Under the pieces are notes generated by a model. The model saw only the letters and a program-made list of their open reading frames with translations, had not been told where the DNA came from and did not search any database. A program made the translations under genes and the position numbers. From Methanococcus voltae PS (GTDB lineage Archaea > AGJL01 > Methanococci > Methanococcales > Methanococcaceae), in the NCBI RefSeq assembly GCF_024807035.1, contig NZ_JANUCQ010000003.1:1-64000 (forward strand): a stretch of DNA of 64,000 nucleotides, given 5' to 3'. This document shows, one piece after another, positions 51,364-60,866 of the stretch (position 1 is the stretch's first letter; each line of letters opens with the position of its first letter).

Positions 51364-52272
51364 TTAAAATTTTGACAATAAATCACCAATTAAACCTGGT
51401 ATTACATAATATATTAGATTTTTATAAGATTCTATGAATAAATCTATCATATTTATATTATTAGCTATTGAATAATTTCTTAAAGCCCAATCTAATGGCT
51501 CCAACAAACCTGCAATACTTACGAGAGTTAATATAGTTCCCAATAATATAATATAATTTATATAATCTCTTAATTTTAACTTTGGAAGATTTTTGATACC
51601 TGATATATTTGTACTTTTATTGTTATTATCCCTATTATTTTCGTTATTAGTATTATTAGTATTATTATCCAATGATTCATTTGAAAAATTTTCTTTTTTG
51701 GAATTTAAGTTTAATGTGTAAGATAAAGGTAATATCTTTAAAGCATAATGTATTCCCAAAGATATGGACAAAGCTACAGCTCCAAATTCAAAAATACCAT
51801 GTGGTATAACAGCTATTAAATCTAAATATCTTAATTTAGCACCTGAAAGTCCAGTGAACGGATTTATAATTGTTATTAGGTAAAATATAAATAAAGCATT
51901 TAAATAGGATATATTAGTATCATTTTCTTTTTTAATATCGTGCCTATATAATAACGCAACTGCAATTATTGCAGAAGATATTGTAAAACACGCTATAAAA
52001 TTATTAACGATATATGTAAGAGCTAATGATATATAGGACACTTCAGGACCAGTATGAGCTACCACTGCACTAGATACTATTTCAAATTTTTTAGTAGCAA
52101 TAAAATCTGCGTTTTTTAAAGAATACAACGAATTTATATACATACCCAATAATGTTATTGAAAGATATCCCGCAATACATAAAATATAAGTCACAAAAAA
52201 CTTTTTTGAGAATGATAATTCCAAAAATTTTATATATCGATTAATTACGTAATTATAAGTGTTTTTTAACAA
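51364..52272 (-). CDS. SpoIIM-like (DUF95) membrane protein
   Basis: The 302-residue protein has five or six hydrophobic segments and the SpoIIM/DUF95 hallmark IPHGIFEFGAVALSISLG near 153-170. In bacteria the family takes part in septal membrane events; its archaeal role is unknown. Residues about 196-225 are an Asn/Thr/Glu-rich soluble loop from an ATT/AGT-type repeat read on this strand. The start is TTG 52270-52272 with GGGGAAAT upstream. It diverges from cfbB/cbiA. Confidence 0.8.
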   Translation of the reverse strand: MLKNTYNYVINRYIKFLELSFSKKFFVTYILCIAGYLSITLLGMYINSLYSLKNADFIATKKFEIVSSAVVAHTGPEVSYISLALTYIVNNFIACFTISSAIIAVALLYRHDIKKENDTNISYLNALFIFYLITIINPFTGLSGAKLRYLDLIAVIPHGIFEFGAVALSISLGIHYALKILPLSYTLNLNSKKENFSNESLDNNTNNTNNENNRDNNNKSTNISGIKNLPKLKLRDYINYIILLGTILTLVSIAGLLEPLDWALRNYSIANNINMIDLFIESYKNLIYYVIPGLIGDLLSKF

Positions 52273-52608
52273 TATTTCCCCTTATTTGTGTCTTTTTAAA
52301 TTATAATATCATATTTTAAATATCATATAAATATTATTTAGCTATTATTTAATTATTATTTAATTACGGGTTTACTAATATAATGCTTTATTAATTTACT
52401 ATTTTAAACGTTAAATATTAATTACTACTTAAACATATTAATACCCATGACGTTTATACACTCCAATAATATATAATTTAGATATATGAATATTTAGTAT
52501 TATAATTTTTTATAATAGTAATACAAGATATAAAAGTATGAAAATAATATGGAGATAATTGACAAATTTAATATTATTCATAATAACCACTATAATTGCG
52601 TGAAAAAT
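52273..52608. other. divergent spacer between SpoIIM-like and cfbB/cbiA genes
   Basis: AT-rich region. A TATA-like AATAATATATAATTT near 52466-52480 could start cfbB/cbiA with a leader near 100 nt. The reading frame of cfbB/cbiA is open upstream to ATG 52549 but lacks the better ribosome-binding site. No other gene is seen. Confidence 0.45.
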
Positions 52609-54039
52609 ATGAAACGATTAGTTATTGCAGGCACTTCTTCGATGGTGGGTAAAACTACAGTATCAACAGGAATTATGGCAGCACTTAGTAAGAAATTAAA
52701 TGTACAACCCTATAAGATAGGTCCTGATTATATAGACCCTACATATCACACTACGGCTACAGAAAACCACTCGAGAAATCTAGATAGCTTTTTTATGAAC
52801 GATTTTCAGATTAAAAAATTATTTGCTAAAAACTCAAAGAAAGCTGATATAAGTGTAATTGAGGGCGTCAGGGGACTTTATGAAGGATTATCCCCTTATA
52901 ACGATATTGGAAGTACAGCGTCAGTTGCTAAAAGTCTAAAAAGTCCAGTGATTTTATTAATGGATGCAAGAAGCCTTACTAGAAGCGCTGCTGCAATAAT
53001 TAAAGGTTTCAAAAGCTTTGATAGTGATGTAGACATTCAGGGCGTCATATTTAATAAAGTAAGGGGCGAAAAACACTACTCAAAATTAAAAGATGCGGTA
53101 GAATACTACGATAAAGATATAAAAATAATTGGTGCAATCCCTAGAAGTGAAGAACTAACCGTTTCACAGCGGCATTTGGGATTGGTACCAACCCCTGAAA
53201 AGAAAAACGAAATGACTTCTCAAATAGAGCGTTGGGCTGAAACTATTGAAAATAGCTTAGATTTAGACCTTTTAAAAGAGTTGAGCGATGCTGATTTTGA
53301 TACCAATTTGAATGTGGAAAATATAAAAAATATAAAAAATTTAGAAAATATAGAAAATATAGAAAAGATAGGGACTAACGAGTGTTGTAATTTAGAAAAT
53401 GGATTATGGGATGTAAACAAAAATAATTGTAAGGTAGCTATTGCTCATGATGAAGCCTTTAACTTCTATTACTGGGATAATATAGATGCTTTAGAAGATA
53501 ATGGAGCTAAGATAAAATTCTTTAGTCCATTGCATGATGAAGAAGTACCTGATTCAGATATGATATATATTGGAGGCGGTTACCCAGAAATATTTGCAAA
53601 AGAATTGAGTCATAACAAAAAAATGCTCAATTCAATTCGGCAACGTGTTGAAAACAAAGAATCCAAGATTTATGCAGAATGCGGTGGTTTGATGTACGCT
53701 TCAAGGTATGTAGACGGCTATGAATCACTTGGATTATTGGATTGTGAAGCGGTAACTACCAAAAACGTGCAAGGATTAAGTTATGTTAAAGGAGAATTTA
53801 CTGAAAATTGTCCCATTGGTAAATCAGGGTTTAAATTCAGAGCTCATGAATTCCACTATTCCAAATTAGTAAATATTGGTGAAAATTCAAAATTTGCATA
53901 TAAAATTAATCGTGGAGTTGGCATAGCTAATAATCTTGACGGGCTTTTAAATGATGATAAAACAGTTTTAGGGGGCTATGCTCATCAGCATTGCGTTGGA
54001 AATCCATATTTTGCTAGTTCGCTAGTTAATTACATTTAA
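52609..54039 (+). CDS. cfbB: cobyrinate / Ni-sirohydrochlorin a,c-diamide synthase
   Basis: The 476-residue CbiA/CfbB enzyme amidates the a and c side chains of the corrinoid and of Ni-sirohydrochlorin with glutamine and ATP. The N-terminal dethiobiotin-synthetase-like ATPase begins [17 protein letters not shown] near 5-21. A class I amidotransferase domain has the nucleophile in [14 protein letters not shown] near 354-367 and a His in [10 protein letters not shown] near the end. A 45-residue insert near 230-260 is Asn/Lys/Glu-rich and made by nine-base repeats. ATG 52609 follows GTGAAAAAT; ATG 52549 would add 20 residues. Confidence 0.93.
   Translation: MKRLVIAGTSSMVGKTTVSTGIMAALSKKLNVQPYKIGPDYIDPTYHTTATENHSRNLDSFFMNDFQIKKLFAKNSKKADISVIEGVRGLYEGLSPYNDIGSTASVAKSLKSPVILLMDARSLTRSAAAIIKGFKSFDSDVDIQGVIFNKVRGEKHYSKLKDAVEYYDKDIKIIGAIPRSEELTVSQRHLGLVPTPEKKNEMTSQIERWAETIENSLDLDLLKELSDADFDTNLNVENIKNIKNLENIENIEKIGTNECCNLENGLWDVNKNNCKVAIAHDEAFNFYYWDNIDALEDNGAKIKFFSPLHDEEVPDSDMIYIGGGYPEIFAKELSHNKKMLNSIRQRVENKESKIYAECGGLMYASRYVDGYESLGLLDCEAVTTKNVQGLSYVKGEFTENCPIGKSGFKFRAHEFHYSKLVNIGENSKFAYKINRGVGIANNLDGLLNDDKTVLGGYAHQHCVGNPYFASSLVNYI
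53317..53366. repeat. 9-bp coding tandem repeat in cfbB/cbiA
   Basis: About five imperfect copies of GAAAATATA/AAAAATATA encode an Asn-Ile-Glu/Lys run between the two domains of the enzyme. The unit length of nine keeps the frame open. Confidence 0.85.
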
Positions 54040-54315
54040 TAATCCTATTTTTTTATTTTAGATATTACAAATTAACTTATTTATTAATTTATATCAAAAA
54101 ATACATATATATGCAAATATAAAGGTTATATTAGACTAAATATATAATTCATGCAATATATTGACAAATTTATTAAAAATAAGATATAGATTACAAATAT
54201 AATTAAATTAATTAAATTAATTAAATTCTTAAATAGGTTAGTAAATAGTTAAATATTGATTATAGTGTTAAATTGCAACTCCCAAATAATATTAACTATT
54301 AATTGGTGTTTTTTG

Positions 54316-55194
54316 ATGGATAAAATTAAATATGTTATAAGACATGGTTTGGAACTATCTAACGATTTAAATGCAGATACTGTGTTAATATTCACTGAAT
54401 CTGGTTCTTCGTACGAACAATATAAAAAAATTATACTAGAAAACCCCAAATTGGTAAAAACAGGTTTAAAAGTTATAGTGGCTACTCCAAATAGTGACAC
54501 ATATTTTAAACTTAAAAATGAACCCATAATCCCAATATTAATGAATTATGGTAAAAATAGCAGAGTCTCAACAGTTAATCAGGCTATGATTGTGTTGTTA
54601 GAGAATGGATTTCTAAATATTGGAGAATTAATCGTATCAATTTTTGGAACCTCTAAGGTATCCATAAGTAATAATATTTCAGTATTAGAGGTAGATGATT
54701 ATCCAGATTTTGTAAGATTTTATAATTATATCAGCTCATTAGACGATATAAAAAGAAAAGTTATATTAGAAGCCTTAAATATTGGTATCGAACTTTCTGT
54801 TGAGGGTAGAGAAGGTAAACCAGTCGGTACCACATTTTTAATCGGTGAAAAAACTGAATTATTAAAAATGACTACTCCATTGATACTAAATCCGTTTGAA
54901 TGTCATGATGCAATAATATTTGATAAAAAAGTCAAAGGTACGTTAAAAGAACTATCCACCATTGATGGAGCTTTTTTAATAGATTATATTGGAAATGTAT
55001 TCGGAGGCGGACGTTATATAAATTGTGGTGGCGCTAAAATTAATTTACCCCATGGTTTAGGTGCTAGGCATTATTCTGCTGCGACTATAACCAAATATAT
55101 AGATTGTGTTGCAATCACGTTGTCGGCTAGTGGTGGAATAGTACGTGTATTTGATAATGGAGAAATATTAGCTGAATTTAAGCCTAACTCTTAA
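54316..55194 (+). CDS. dacZ: diadenylate cyclase DacZ (c-di-AMP synthase)
   Basis: The 292-residue protein has an N-terminal alpha/beta domain of the pyruvate-kinase C-domain type (about 1-120) and a C-terminal DisA-N cyclase domain. The catalytic DGA is in STIDGAFLIDYIG near 214-226, and the second motif is LGARHYSAATIT near 252-263. Here the bacterial RHR is RHY. The end LSASGGIVRVFDNGEI fits the family. It makes c-di-AMP from two ATP. The start ATG 54316 has GGTG eight bases upstream. It precedes the homoaconitase gene, the same neighbours I recall in M. jannaschii (MJ1002-MJ1003). Confidence 0.9.
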   Translation: MDKIKYVIRHGLELSNDLNADTVLIFTESGSSYEQYKKIILENPKLVKTGLKVIVATPNSDTYFKLKNEPIIPILMNYGKNSRVSTVNQAMIVLLENGFLNIGELIVSIFGTSKVSISNNISVLEVDDYPDFVRFYNYISSLDDIKRKVILEALNIGIELSVEGREGKPVGTTFLIGEKTELLKMTTPLILNPFECHDAIIFDKKVKGTLKELSTIDGAFLIDYIGNVFGGGRYINCGGAKINLPHGLGARHYSAATITKYIDCVAITLSASGGIVRVFDNGEILAEFKPNS

Positions 55195-55501
55195 TAATTA
55201 TTTATTATTTTATTAATTATTTTATTAATTATTTTATTAATTATTTTACAATTTTTTAGATAGTTATATTGATTTATCGAGAATTATCTTTTTGAGTTAA
55301 TCCGACTTTAATTCTAAGATTAAATCATTTTAAACTGCATGCTATTTTATTATCAATCGATAAATATATAACAAATATGAAATAATAAACATTGTAAAGA
55401 TTATCTAATCATTTAAAGAAGATTTAATTTTGATAATCTTAATAATAATGTTATCTATGATTTAAAATTTAAAATTTAGTTTAATTAAGTATGGTGAAAT
55501 T
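55195..55501. other. spacer with 12-bp tandem repeat
   Basis: TTTTATTAATTA repeats three to four times at 55208-55248; it is T-rich and may terminate dacZ transcription. The remainder includes AAATATATAAC near 55361, a possible promoter for the homoaconitase gene. No gene is seen. Confidence 0.55.
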
Positions 55502-56785
55502 ATGACACTTGCGGAAAAAATAATATCTAAAAAAATGGGTAGAGAAGTTGTTGCGGGTGAAACTGTTGAAGTTGACGTAGATATTGCGATGACTCATGAC
55601 GGAACTACGCCCTTAACCGTTAAAACCTTTGAAAAAATTGCAGATAAGGTCTGGAATCCTGAAAAAGTTGTTATCGTATTCGACCATAACATACCTGCGA
55701 ATACCTCAAAAGCTGCAAATATGCAAGTATTAACTCGAAACTTTGTAAATGAACAAGGTATTAAAAACTATTACAAAGGTGGAGAAGGGATTTGTCATCA
55801 ATTATTACCTGAAAAGGGTCACGTATTACCAAATACTGTTATAGCAGGTGGTGATAGCCATACTTGTACCCATGGGGCATTTGGGGCATTTGCTACAGGT
55901 TTTGGTGCAACAGATATGGGTTATATCTATGCAATGGGTAAAACATGGTTGAAAGTTCCTGAAACCATACGTGTGGAAGTTTCAGGGGTTAATGAACGTA
56001 TATATGGAAAAGATATCATTTTAAAAACGTGTAAAGAAATAGGTAGGAGTGGAGCAACATATATGGCTCTTGAATATGGGGGAAATGCGGTTAAAAATTT
56101 AGATATGGACGACAGAATGACTTTAAGTAATATGGCCATAGAAATGGGTGGTAAAACTGGTTTAATTGAAGCTGATGATACTACTTATGAATATTTAGCT
56201 CTTGCAGGAGTTAATAGTTCAAAAATAGCAGAATTAAAAAAAGAAAGGTTAACGTCAGATTATTACGACGAAAAAATTCAAAATGACGCATATCATGGTG
56301 TTTTAGAATTTGATATAACAGACATGGAAGAGCAAGTAGCTTGCCCACATCACCCCGATAACGTCACAGATGTTTCAAATATTAAAGGTCTTGAAATAAA
56401 CCAGGTATTTATAGGTTCTTGCACCAACGGTAAAATAAATGACCTTAGAGTTGCTGCAAAGTACTTAAAAAATAATGAAGTTCATAGAAATGTTAGATTG
56501 ATAGTAATACCTGCTTCCAAAGCCATATTTAATCAAGCAATAGCCGAAGGACTAATAAATACTTTCGTAGATGCTGGTGCAATGATATGTACACCAGGAT
56601 GTGGACCTTGTTTAGGTGCGCACCAAGGAGTTTTAGGAGATGGCGAAGTTGCGTTATCTACCACAAATAGAAACTTTAAGGGTAGAATGGGTAATTTAAA
56701 TTCAGATGTCTACCTTTCTTCCCCTGCAGTAGCTGCTATGAGCGCTATTAAAGGTTATATTACTAATGAACATGAAAAATATTAA
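55502..56785 (+). CDS. homoaconitase/isopropylmalate isomerase family large subunit
   Basis: The 427-residue aconitase-family protein dehydrates and rehydrates hydroxy-acid intermediates using a 4Fe-4S cluster. Cluster cysteines are in IGSCTNGKINDL near 306 and CTPGCGPCLGAHQG near 363-376; the substrate region is AGGDSHTCTHGAFGAF near 118-133. The neighbour dacZ suggests orthology to MJ1003, the methanogen homoaconitase large subunit for coenzyme B (2-oxosuberate) synthesis. A leucine-pathway isomerase cannot be excluded, because specificity is set by the small subunit, which is not in the window. GGTGAAAT precedes the ATG. Confidence 0.88.
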   Translation: MTLAEKIISKKMGREVVAGETVEVDVDIAMTHDGTTPLTVKTFEKIADKVWNPEKVVIVFDHNIPANTSKAANMQVLTRNFVNEQGIKNYYKGGEGICHQLLPEKGHVLPNTVIAGGDSHTCTHGAFGAFATGFGATDMGYIYAMGKTWLKVPETIRVEVSGVNERIYGKDIILKTCKEIGRSGATYMALEYGGNAVKNLDMDDRMTLSNMAIEMGGKTGLIEADDTTYEYLALAGVNSSKIAELKKERLTSDYYDEKIQNDAYHGVLEFDITDMEEQVACPHHPDNVTDVSNIKGLEINQVFIGSCTNGKINDLRVAAKYLKNNEVHRNVRLIVIPASKAIFNQAIAEGLINTFVDAGAMICTPGCGPCLGAHQGVLGDGEVALSTTNRNFKGRMGNLNSDVYLSSPAVAAMSAIKGYITNEHEKY

Positions 56786-57185
56786 TTGTAAATACCAAAC
56801 TCTTTATTTTTATTTTATCTTTATTATTTTATTTTACTTATGGTATATTTTAAATTTAAATCTTAGAGTACTATGCTATAATCTAGTTTTTTTTAACAAC
56901 CTATTTAATTATTAAAATTAACTTTAATAGTATTCTAATTAAATTTAACTAAAAATATTTATATACTAGTAATGTATTAAAGATAAGTTAAATATTGTAA
57001 AATTAAATAGAATTATATAGATTTGAATAAAATTGAATAGAATAGACTATACGTACTAAACTAACCTAAATTCAAAATAACATTAAAACACAAAAATACC
57101 AAAAATACCAATAATTTAAATTAATCAACTAACTATTAATCTCTTATTTTTAGATAATAAGCATATAAATTAATGAGGTGAAATT
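56786..57185. other. intergenic region upstream of cbiM
   Basis: T-rich end of the preceding gene, then a TATA box TTTATATAC at 56958-56966 and a leader of about 200 nt to cbiM. An ACCAAAAATACCAATAA-type direct repeat is near 57096-57112. I looked for a cobalamin-box or other riboswitch and saw no convincing conserved structure. Confidence 0.45.
56958..56971 (+). promoter_or_regulatory. cbiM promoter TATA box with TACTAGTA half-palindrome
   Basis: TTTATATACTAGTA is identical to the promoter element before the DUF92 gene at 28658-28671. The central TACTAGTA is palindromic. It may be an operator or only a favoured TATA context. Confidence 0.45.
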
Positions 57186-57854
57186 TTGCACATTATGGAA
57201 GGTTATTTACCTGTAGAATGGGCAATAGTGTGGTATATTATATCTGCTATTGTTGTAGGATACGGTATAATGAATTTAAATAAAGTTCTTAAAAATAATC
57301 CAGAAGCTAAACCATTATTAGCGATATCTGCTGCTTTCATGTTTGTATTAAGTTCTTTAAAATTGCCATCAGTATCAGGTAGCTGTTCACACCCCACAGG
57401 TAACGGCTTAGGCGTCATATTATTTGGCCCTGCGATTACATCAGTTTTAGCAACCATTGTATTGTTATTCCAAGCGTTAGTACTTGCACACGGAGGTCTC
57501 TCCACATTAGGTGCAAACATATTCTCAATGGGTATTATGGGACCATTTGTTGGATATTTAGTATTTAAAGCCCTTAGAGGCAAATTAAATATAACATGGG
57601 TTGTTGTACTCACTGCAATATTTGCGGATTGGGCTACATACTTAACTACATCCGTACAATTGGCTTTGGCATTCCCTAATCCAAGCTTTATGTCATCATT
57701 CACAGATTTTGGAACCATATTCGCAATAACACAGATACCTTTAGCAATAGCAGAAGGTCTTATTACAGGTTTATTGTGGGATTATTTATCCAAATTAAGA
57801 CCTGAATTATTTGAAAAAGTGATGAACATTAAAAAAGGTGGTAACAATGAGTAA
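57186..57854 (+). CDS. cbiM: cobalt ECF transporter membrane component CbiM
   Basis: The 222-residue substrate-binding membrane protein has about six or seven hydrophobic segments. Its N-terminus MHIMEGYLP is the metal-coordinating start of the family, so the start matters: TTG 57186, with GGTGA at 57177-57181, puts His at position 2, as cobalt binding requires. A second metal-related motif is GSCSHPTGNGLGV near 66-78. It opens the cbiMNQO group and overlaps cbiN by eight bases, so the two are translated from one message. Confidence 0.95.
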   Translation: MHIMEGYLPVEWAIVWYIISAIVVGYGIMNLNKVLKNNPEAKPLLAISAAFMFVLSSLKLPSVSGSCSHPTGNGLGVILFGPAITSVLATIVLLFQALVLAHGGLSTLGANIFSMGIMGPFVGYLVFKALRGKLNITWVVVLTAIFADWATYLTTSVQLALAFPNPSFMSSFTDFGTIFAITQIPLAIAEGLITGLLWDYLSKLRPELFEKVMNIKKGGNNE

Positions 57855-58152
57855 TAAGCATCTCTTTATGATTTTAGCACTTATTGCAATTATTGTAGCA
57901 CCTTTAATTATGTTTAACGGTCTTGGAGAAGACGAAGGTTTCTTTGGCGGTGCCGATGGAGCTGCTGAAGAACATATTACAGTAATAAATCCAGAATATG
58001 AACCATGGTTCAGCTCATTTTGGGAACCACCTAGTGGGGAAATAGAAAGTTTATTATTTGCTTTACAGGCTGCTTTGGGTGCCATAATAATTGGATACTA
58101 TATTGGATACTTTAAAGGACTTAAAAAAACTGAAAAGTCTGAAAATGAATAG
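57847..58152 (+). CDS. cbiN: cobalt ECF transporter accessory subunit CbiN
   Basis: The 101-residue protein has an N-terminal hydrophobic segment (about 5-25), a soluble acidic loop with EDEGFFGGADGAAEEHI and a second segment near 66-88. This is the CbiN plan; the small protein assists metal loading of CbiM. ATG 57847 follows GGTGGT and lies inside the end of cbiM, showing translational coupling. A GTG three codons earlier is part of the ribosome-binding site. Confidence 0.93.
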   Translation: MSNKHLFMILALIAIIVAPLIMFNGLGEDEGFFGGADGAAEEHITVINPEYEPWFSSFWEPPSGEIESLLFALQAALGAIIIGYYIGYFKGLKKTEKSENE

Positions 58153-58181
58153 GTCTGACCAGTATTTTTAAGTAATGTACG

Positions 58182-58220
58182 AATGGTAGACAAATACCAT
58201 TTATATTTTATTTTTTTTGA
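58182..58220 (+). terminator. hairpin plus T tract between cbiN and cbiQ
   Basis: AATGGTA (58182-58188) pairs with TACCATT (58195-58201) across a six-base loop, followed by a run with eight consecutive Ts near 58211. It may end or attenuate the cbiMN message before cbiQ. Downstream, four copies of AATTTG form a repeat at 58350-58375. Confidence 0.5.
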
Positions 58221-58349
58221 TTTAACATATTATTTTTTTAAACATTTAATTACAATTTATTAAAGATTACTTAATAACTATCAATTAAGTTTTAATAATA
58301 TTAACCATCTAATACTACTAACGAAAATAAAAAATAAAAATTTAAAATT

Positions 58350-58375
58350 AAATTTGAATTTGAATTTGAATTTGA
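58350..58375. repeat. hexamer repeat (AATTTG)n
   Basis: Four copies of AATTTG lie about 35 bases upstream of the cbiQ start. Confidence 0.8.
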
Positions 58376-58408
58376 AAATAACTTAAAAAATAAATTGTGG
58401 GGAATATA

Positions 58409-59188
58409 ATGGTTCAAAAATTAATAATAGACGATATAGCACATTCTAATGGGTTATACTCCACAAGTCCCAAATTAAAAGTAATATTTTCAATTTTATC
58501 ACTATTTGTAGTTTTATTATTTAATTCCCCAAGTATTTGTATTTTAATGGCTATTTCAATGATTTTTTTAACGATTTTTAAAGCAAAAGTTCCTAAAGGG
58601 ATATATTTCAAACTACTATCAATTCCAGTATTATTCGGGATTTTTTCACTGATATTCATGACTTTATTATTTGGTACTGATGTTTGGTTCAATTTGGATG
58701 TTGGAACTATTTCAATACCTTTATATTACGATGGTTTTAGTTTGGGATATCATGCTTTATTTAGGATGTTTGCAGGGGTTACTTGTACACTGTTTTTAGC
58801 ACTAACTACGCCATTTACTCAGCTATTAACTGTTTTAAAAGAGTTGAAAATACCAGAAAGTGTTATAGAAATTACGATGTTAGTATATCGATATATATTC
58901 ATATTAATCGATGAGGCACTTTTGATAGAGCATGCTCAAAAAACTAGATTTGGGTATTCAGGATTTAAAAATACATATAACTCGCTTGGAACACTTGCTG
59001 GTGTAATGCTAGTACGTTCTTTGGATAGAGGCGATAATTTATATACCACAATGTGTTCAAGAGGCTATAATGGAAATATCTATCATTTTGGAGAAGAACA
59101 ACCAGTTCAAAAAACTCAAATATTTGGAATATTTGTATTTGAGGGAATTATTATCTCCTTAGGATTGTTACCGTCGTTGATATTATAA
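58409..59188 (+). CDS. cbiQ: cobalt ECF transporter T component CbiQ
   Basis: The 259-residue membrane protein has about six hydrophobic segments and the two coupling-helix motifs of ECF-T proteins: the first near EHAQKTRFGYSG at about 172-183, the second MCSRGYNG near 219-226. It couples ATP hydrolysis by CbiO to CbiM. ATG 58409 follows GTGGGGAAT; a GTG four codons earlier is part of that site. The gap of 256 bases to cbiN, with a hairpin inside, is wider than in compact cbi operons. Confidence 0.93.
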   Translation: MVQKLIIDDIAHSNGLYSTSPKLKVIFSILSLFVVLLFNSPSICILMAISMIFLTIFKAKVPKGIYFKLLSIPVLFGIFSLIFMTLLFGTDVWFNLDVGTISIPLYYDGFSLGYHALFRMFAGVTCTLFLALTTPFTQLLTVLKELKIPESVIEITMLVYRYIFILIDEALLIEHAQKTRFGYSGFKNTYNSLGTLAGVMLVRSLDRGDNLYTTMCSRGYNGNIYHFGEEQPVQKTQIFGIFVFEGIIISLGLLPSLIL

Positions 59189-59373
59189 ATTATATAATTA
59201 TAATCGCTAACTTAATTTTTATTTTATTCTTTATTTTATCTTTATTTCCTAAAACTGACATATCATATTTTTTATATTAGGATACTTTATTATTACTATT
59301 ATATTACTATTATTACTATTATATTATTATTCAAATTAATCATAATCACGATTTTAATCATTATGGTGATAAA
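59189..59373. other. spacer cbiQ to cbiO with TATTACTATTA repeats
   Basis: T-rich stretch followed by TATTACTATTA-type repeats at about 59290-59330. A GGTGAT precedes the cbiO start. No gene is seen. Confidence 0.5.
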
Positions 59374-60222
59374 TTGCCAATTCTTGAAGTAAATGACTTA
59401 ATATATAAATATCCCGATGGAACATCTGCCTTAAAAGGAATTAATTTTAAAGCAGAAGAAGGAGATATGATTGCAATTTTAGGACCTAACGGCGCTGGCA
59501 AATCAACCTTATTTTTACACTTTAATGGAATTTTAAAGCCTAAAGAGGGAATTGTTAAAATTAAAGAAAAGCCGATATCTTACAAAAATAAAGATTTACT
59601 TGAAGTTAGGAAAACTGTTGGAATAGTATTTCAAAACCCTGATGACCAACTTTTTGCCCCTACAGTTGCTCAGGATGTAGCATTTGGTCCAATGAATTTA
59701 GGATTGGATAAAGAAGAAGTAACAAAGCGAGTAAAAGAAGCCTTAAAAGCTGTAGATATGGAGGGTTATGATGAAAAACCACCCCATCACTTAAGTGGCG
59801 GTCAGAAAAAGAGAGTAGCTATTGCGGGTATATTAGCAATGAAACCCGAAATAATAGTTCTTGATGAACCTACTGCAGGTCTTGACCCACTCGGTGCTTC
59901 TCAAATCATGCGATTGCTTTATGAATTAAATAAAAAAGGTATTACAATCATAATATCTACTCATGACGTTGATTTAGTTCCTGTTTATGCCAATAAAGTT
60001 TATTTAATAAGTGATGGAAAAATTATAAAAAATGGTACGCCTAAGGAAATATTTAACGATACAGAAGCTATCAGGAGTTCAAAATTAAGATTACCGCGTA
60101 TATCTCACCTATTGGAAATATTAAAACGCGAAGATAAATTAAATATTGATATGGGTTATACTATTGGAGAAGCCCGCGTAAATTTGTTAGAATACATTAG
60201 CAAAAGTCAAATTAAAGAATAA
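59374..60222 (+). CDS. cbiO: cobalt ECF transporter ATP-binding protein CbiO
   Basis: The 282-residue ABC ATPase powers cobalt uptake. Walker A is LGPNGAGKSTLFLHF near 36-50, the Q-loop QNPDDQLFAP near 89-98, the signature LSGGQKKRVAIAG near 140-152, Walker B IIVLDEPTAGLDP near 160-172, and the switch His in ISTHDVD near 194. The start is TTG 59374 with GGTGAT at 59365-59370. It closes the cbiMNQO group. Confidence 0.95.
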   Translation: MPILEVNDLIYKYPDGTSALKGINFKAEEGDMIAILGPNGAGKSTLFLHFNGILKPKEGIVKIKEKPISYKNKDLLEVRKTVGIVFQNPDDQLFAPTVAQDVAFGPMNLGLDKEEVTKRVKEALKAVDMEGYDEKPPHHLSGGQKKRVAIAGILAMKPEIIVLDEPTAGLDPLGASQIMRLLYELNKKGITIIISTHDVDLVPVYANKVYLISDGKIIKNGTPKEIFNDTEAIRSSKLRLPRISHLLEILKREDKLNIDMGYTIGEARVNLLEYISKSQIKE

Positions 60223-60258
60223 TACTTATAATTAATTATAATATTTTAAAAATTATAA

Positions 60259-60290
60259 GTGGAGAATAAATGCAAATAAATATACTATAA
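60259..60290 (+). other. ribosome-binding site followed by a six-codon frame
   Basis: GTGGAGAATAA then ATG CAA ATA AAT ATA CTA TAA. It is a plausible leader peptide or the remnant of a lost gene between cbiO and the MoaB-like gene, but it may be chance. Confidence 0.2.
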
Positions 60291-60380
60291 AAATGATATA
60301 AATAATATATAATATAGAAATAATATGAATAATATTACAAATAACATTATAACATTAATTAGTATAAAATGAGGGATTTT

Positions 60381-60866
60381 ATGCATACCAAAATACAAAA
60401 TATTAGATATGCGGTAGTATCTATTAGTGATAGTAGGTATATGGAAAAATTAAGGGGTTTAACTGTCGAAGACGGTTCTGGAATATTATTAAGAGATGAA
60501 TTAAACGCTGAAATATATGAATTAATCCCCGATAACCCTAAAATGATAAAAGGACTCATAGAGCACATTATAGATTACTCAGATGTGGAATGTATTGTTT
60601 TAACTGGAGGTACTGGATTATCTAACCGAGATAACACTTCGGAAGTAGTAAACGAGTTATACGATAAAAAATTAGAAGGATTTAGCATAGTATTCCATAA
60701 ATTAAGTTATGATGAAGTCCAATTCTCCACGATACTTTCAAGAGCTTCAGCAGGCATATATAATAAAAAACTTATCTACTCGCTACCTGGTTCAATTAAT
60801 GCTTGTAAAACAGGTTTAAAAATAATTAAACAGGAAAGTGGTCATATTTTAGGACATATTGAATAA
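60381..60866 (+). CDS. MoaB/Mog-like molybdopterin adenylyltransferase
   Basis: The 161-residue MoaB-family protein has AVVSISDSRY near 12-21, the conserved VLTGGTGLSNRD near 76-87 and YSLPGSINA near 136-144. It is expected to adenylylate molybdopterin before molybdenum or tungsten insertion, used by formylmethanofuran dehydrogenase. The start ATG 60381 has GAGGGAT upstream; the ATG four codons earlier is part of the site. Confidence 0.9.
   Translation: MHTKIQNIRYAVVSISDSRYMEKLRGLTVEDGSGILLRDELNAEIYELIPDNPKMIKGLIEHIIDYSDVECIVLTGGTGLSNRDNTSEVVNELYDKKLEGFSIVFHKLSYDEVQFSTILSRASAGIYNKKLIYSLPGSINACKTGLKIIKQESGHILGHIE

Noticed and set aside
56786-57185. cobalamin or cobalt riboswitch before cbiM
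   Set aside because: I found no conserved B12-box or GC-rich structured region in this AT-rich leader; cobalt control may instead use a protein repressor.
57203-57718. 171-residue minus-strand frame opposite cbiM
   Set aside because: It is antisense to a clear CbiM, has no family pattern, and its composition mirrors the codon structure of the real gene.
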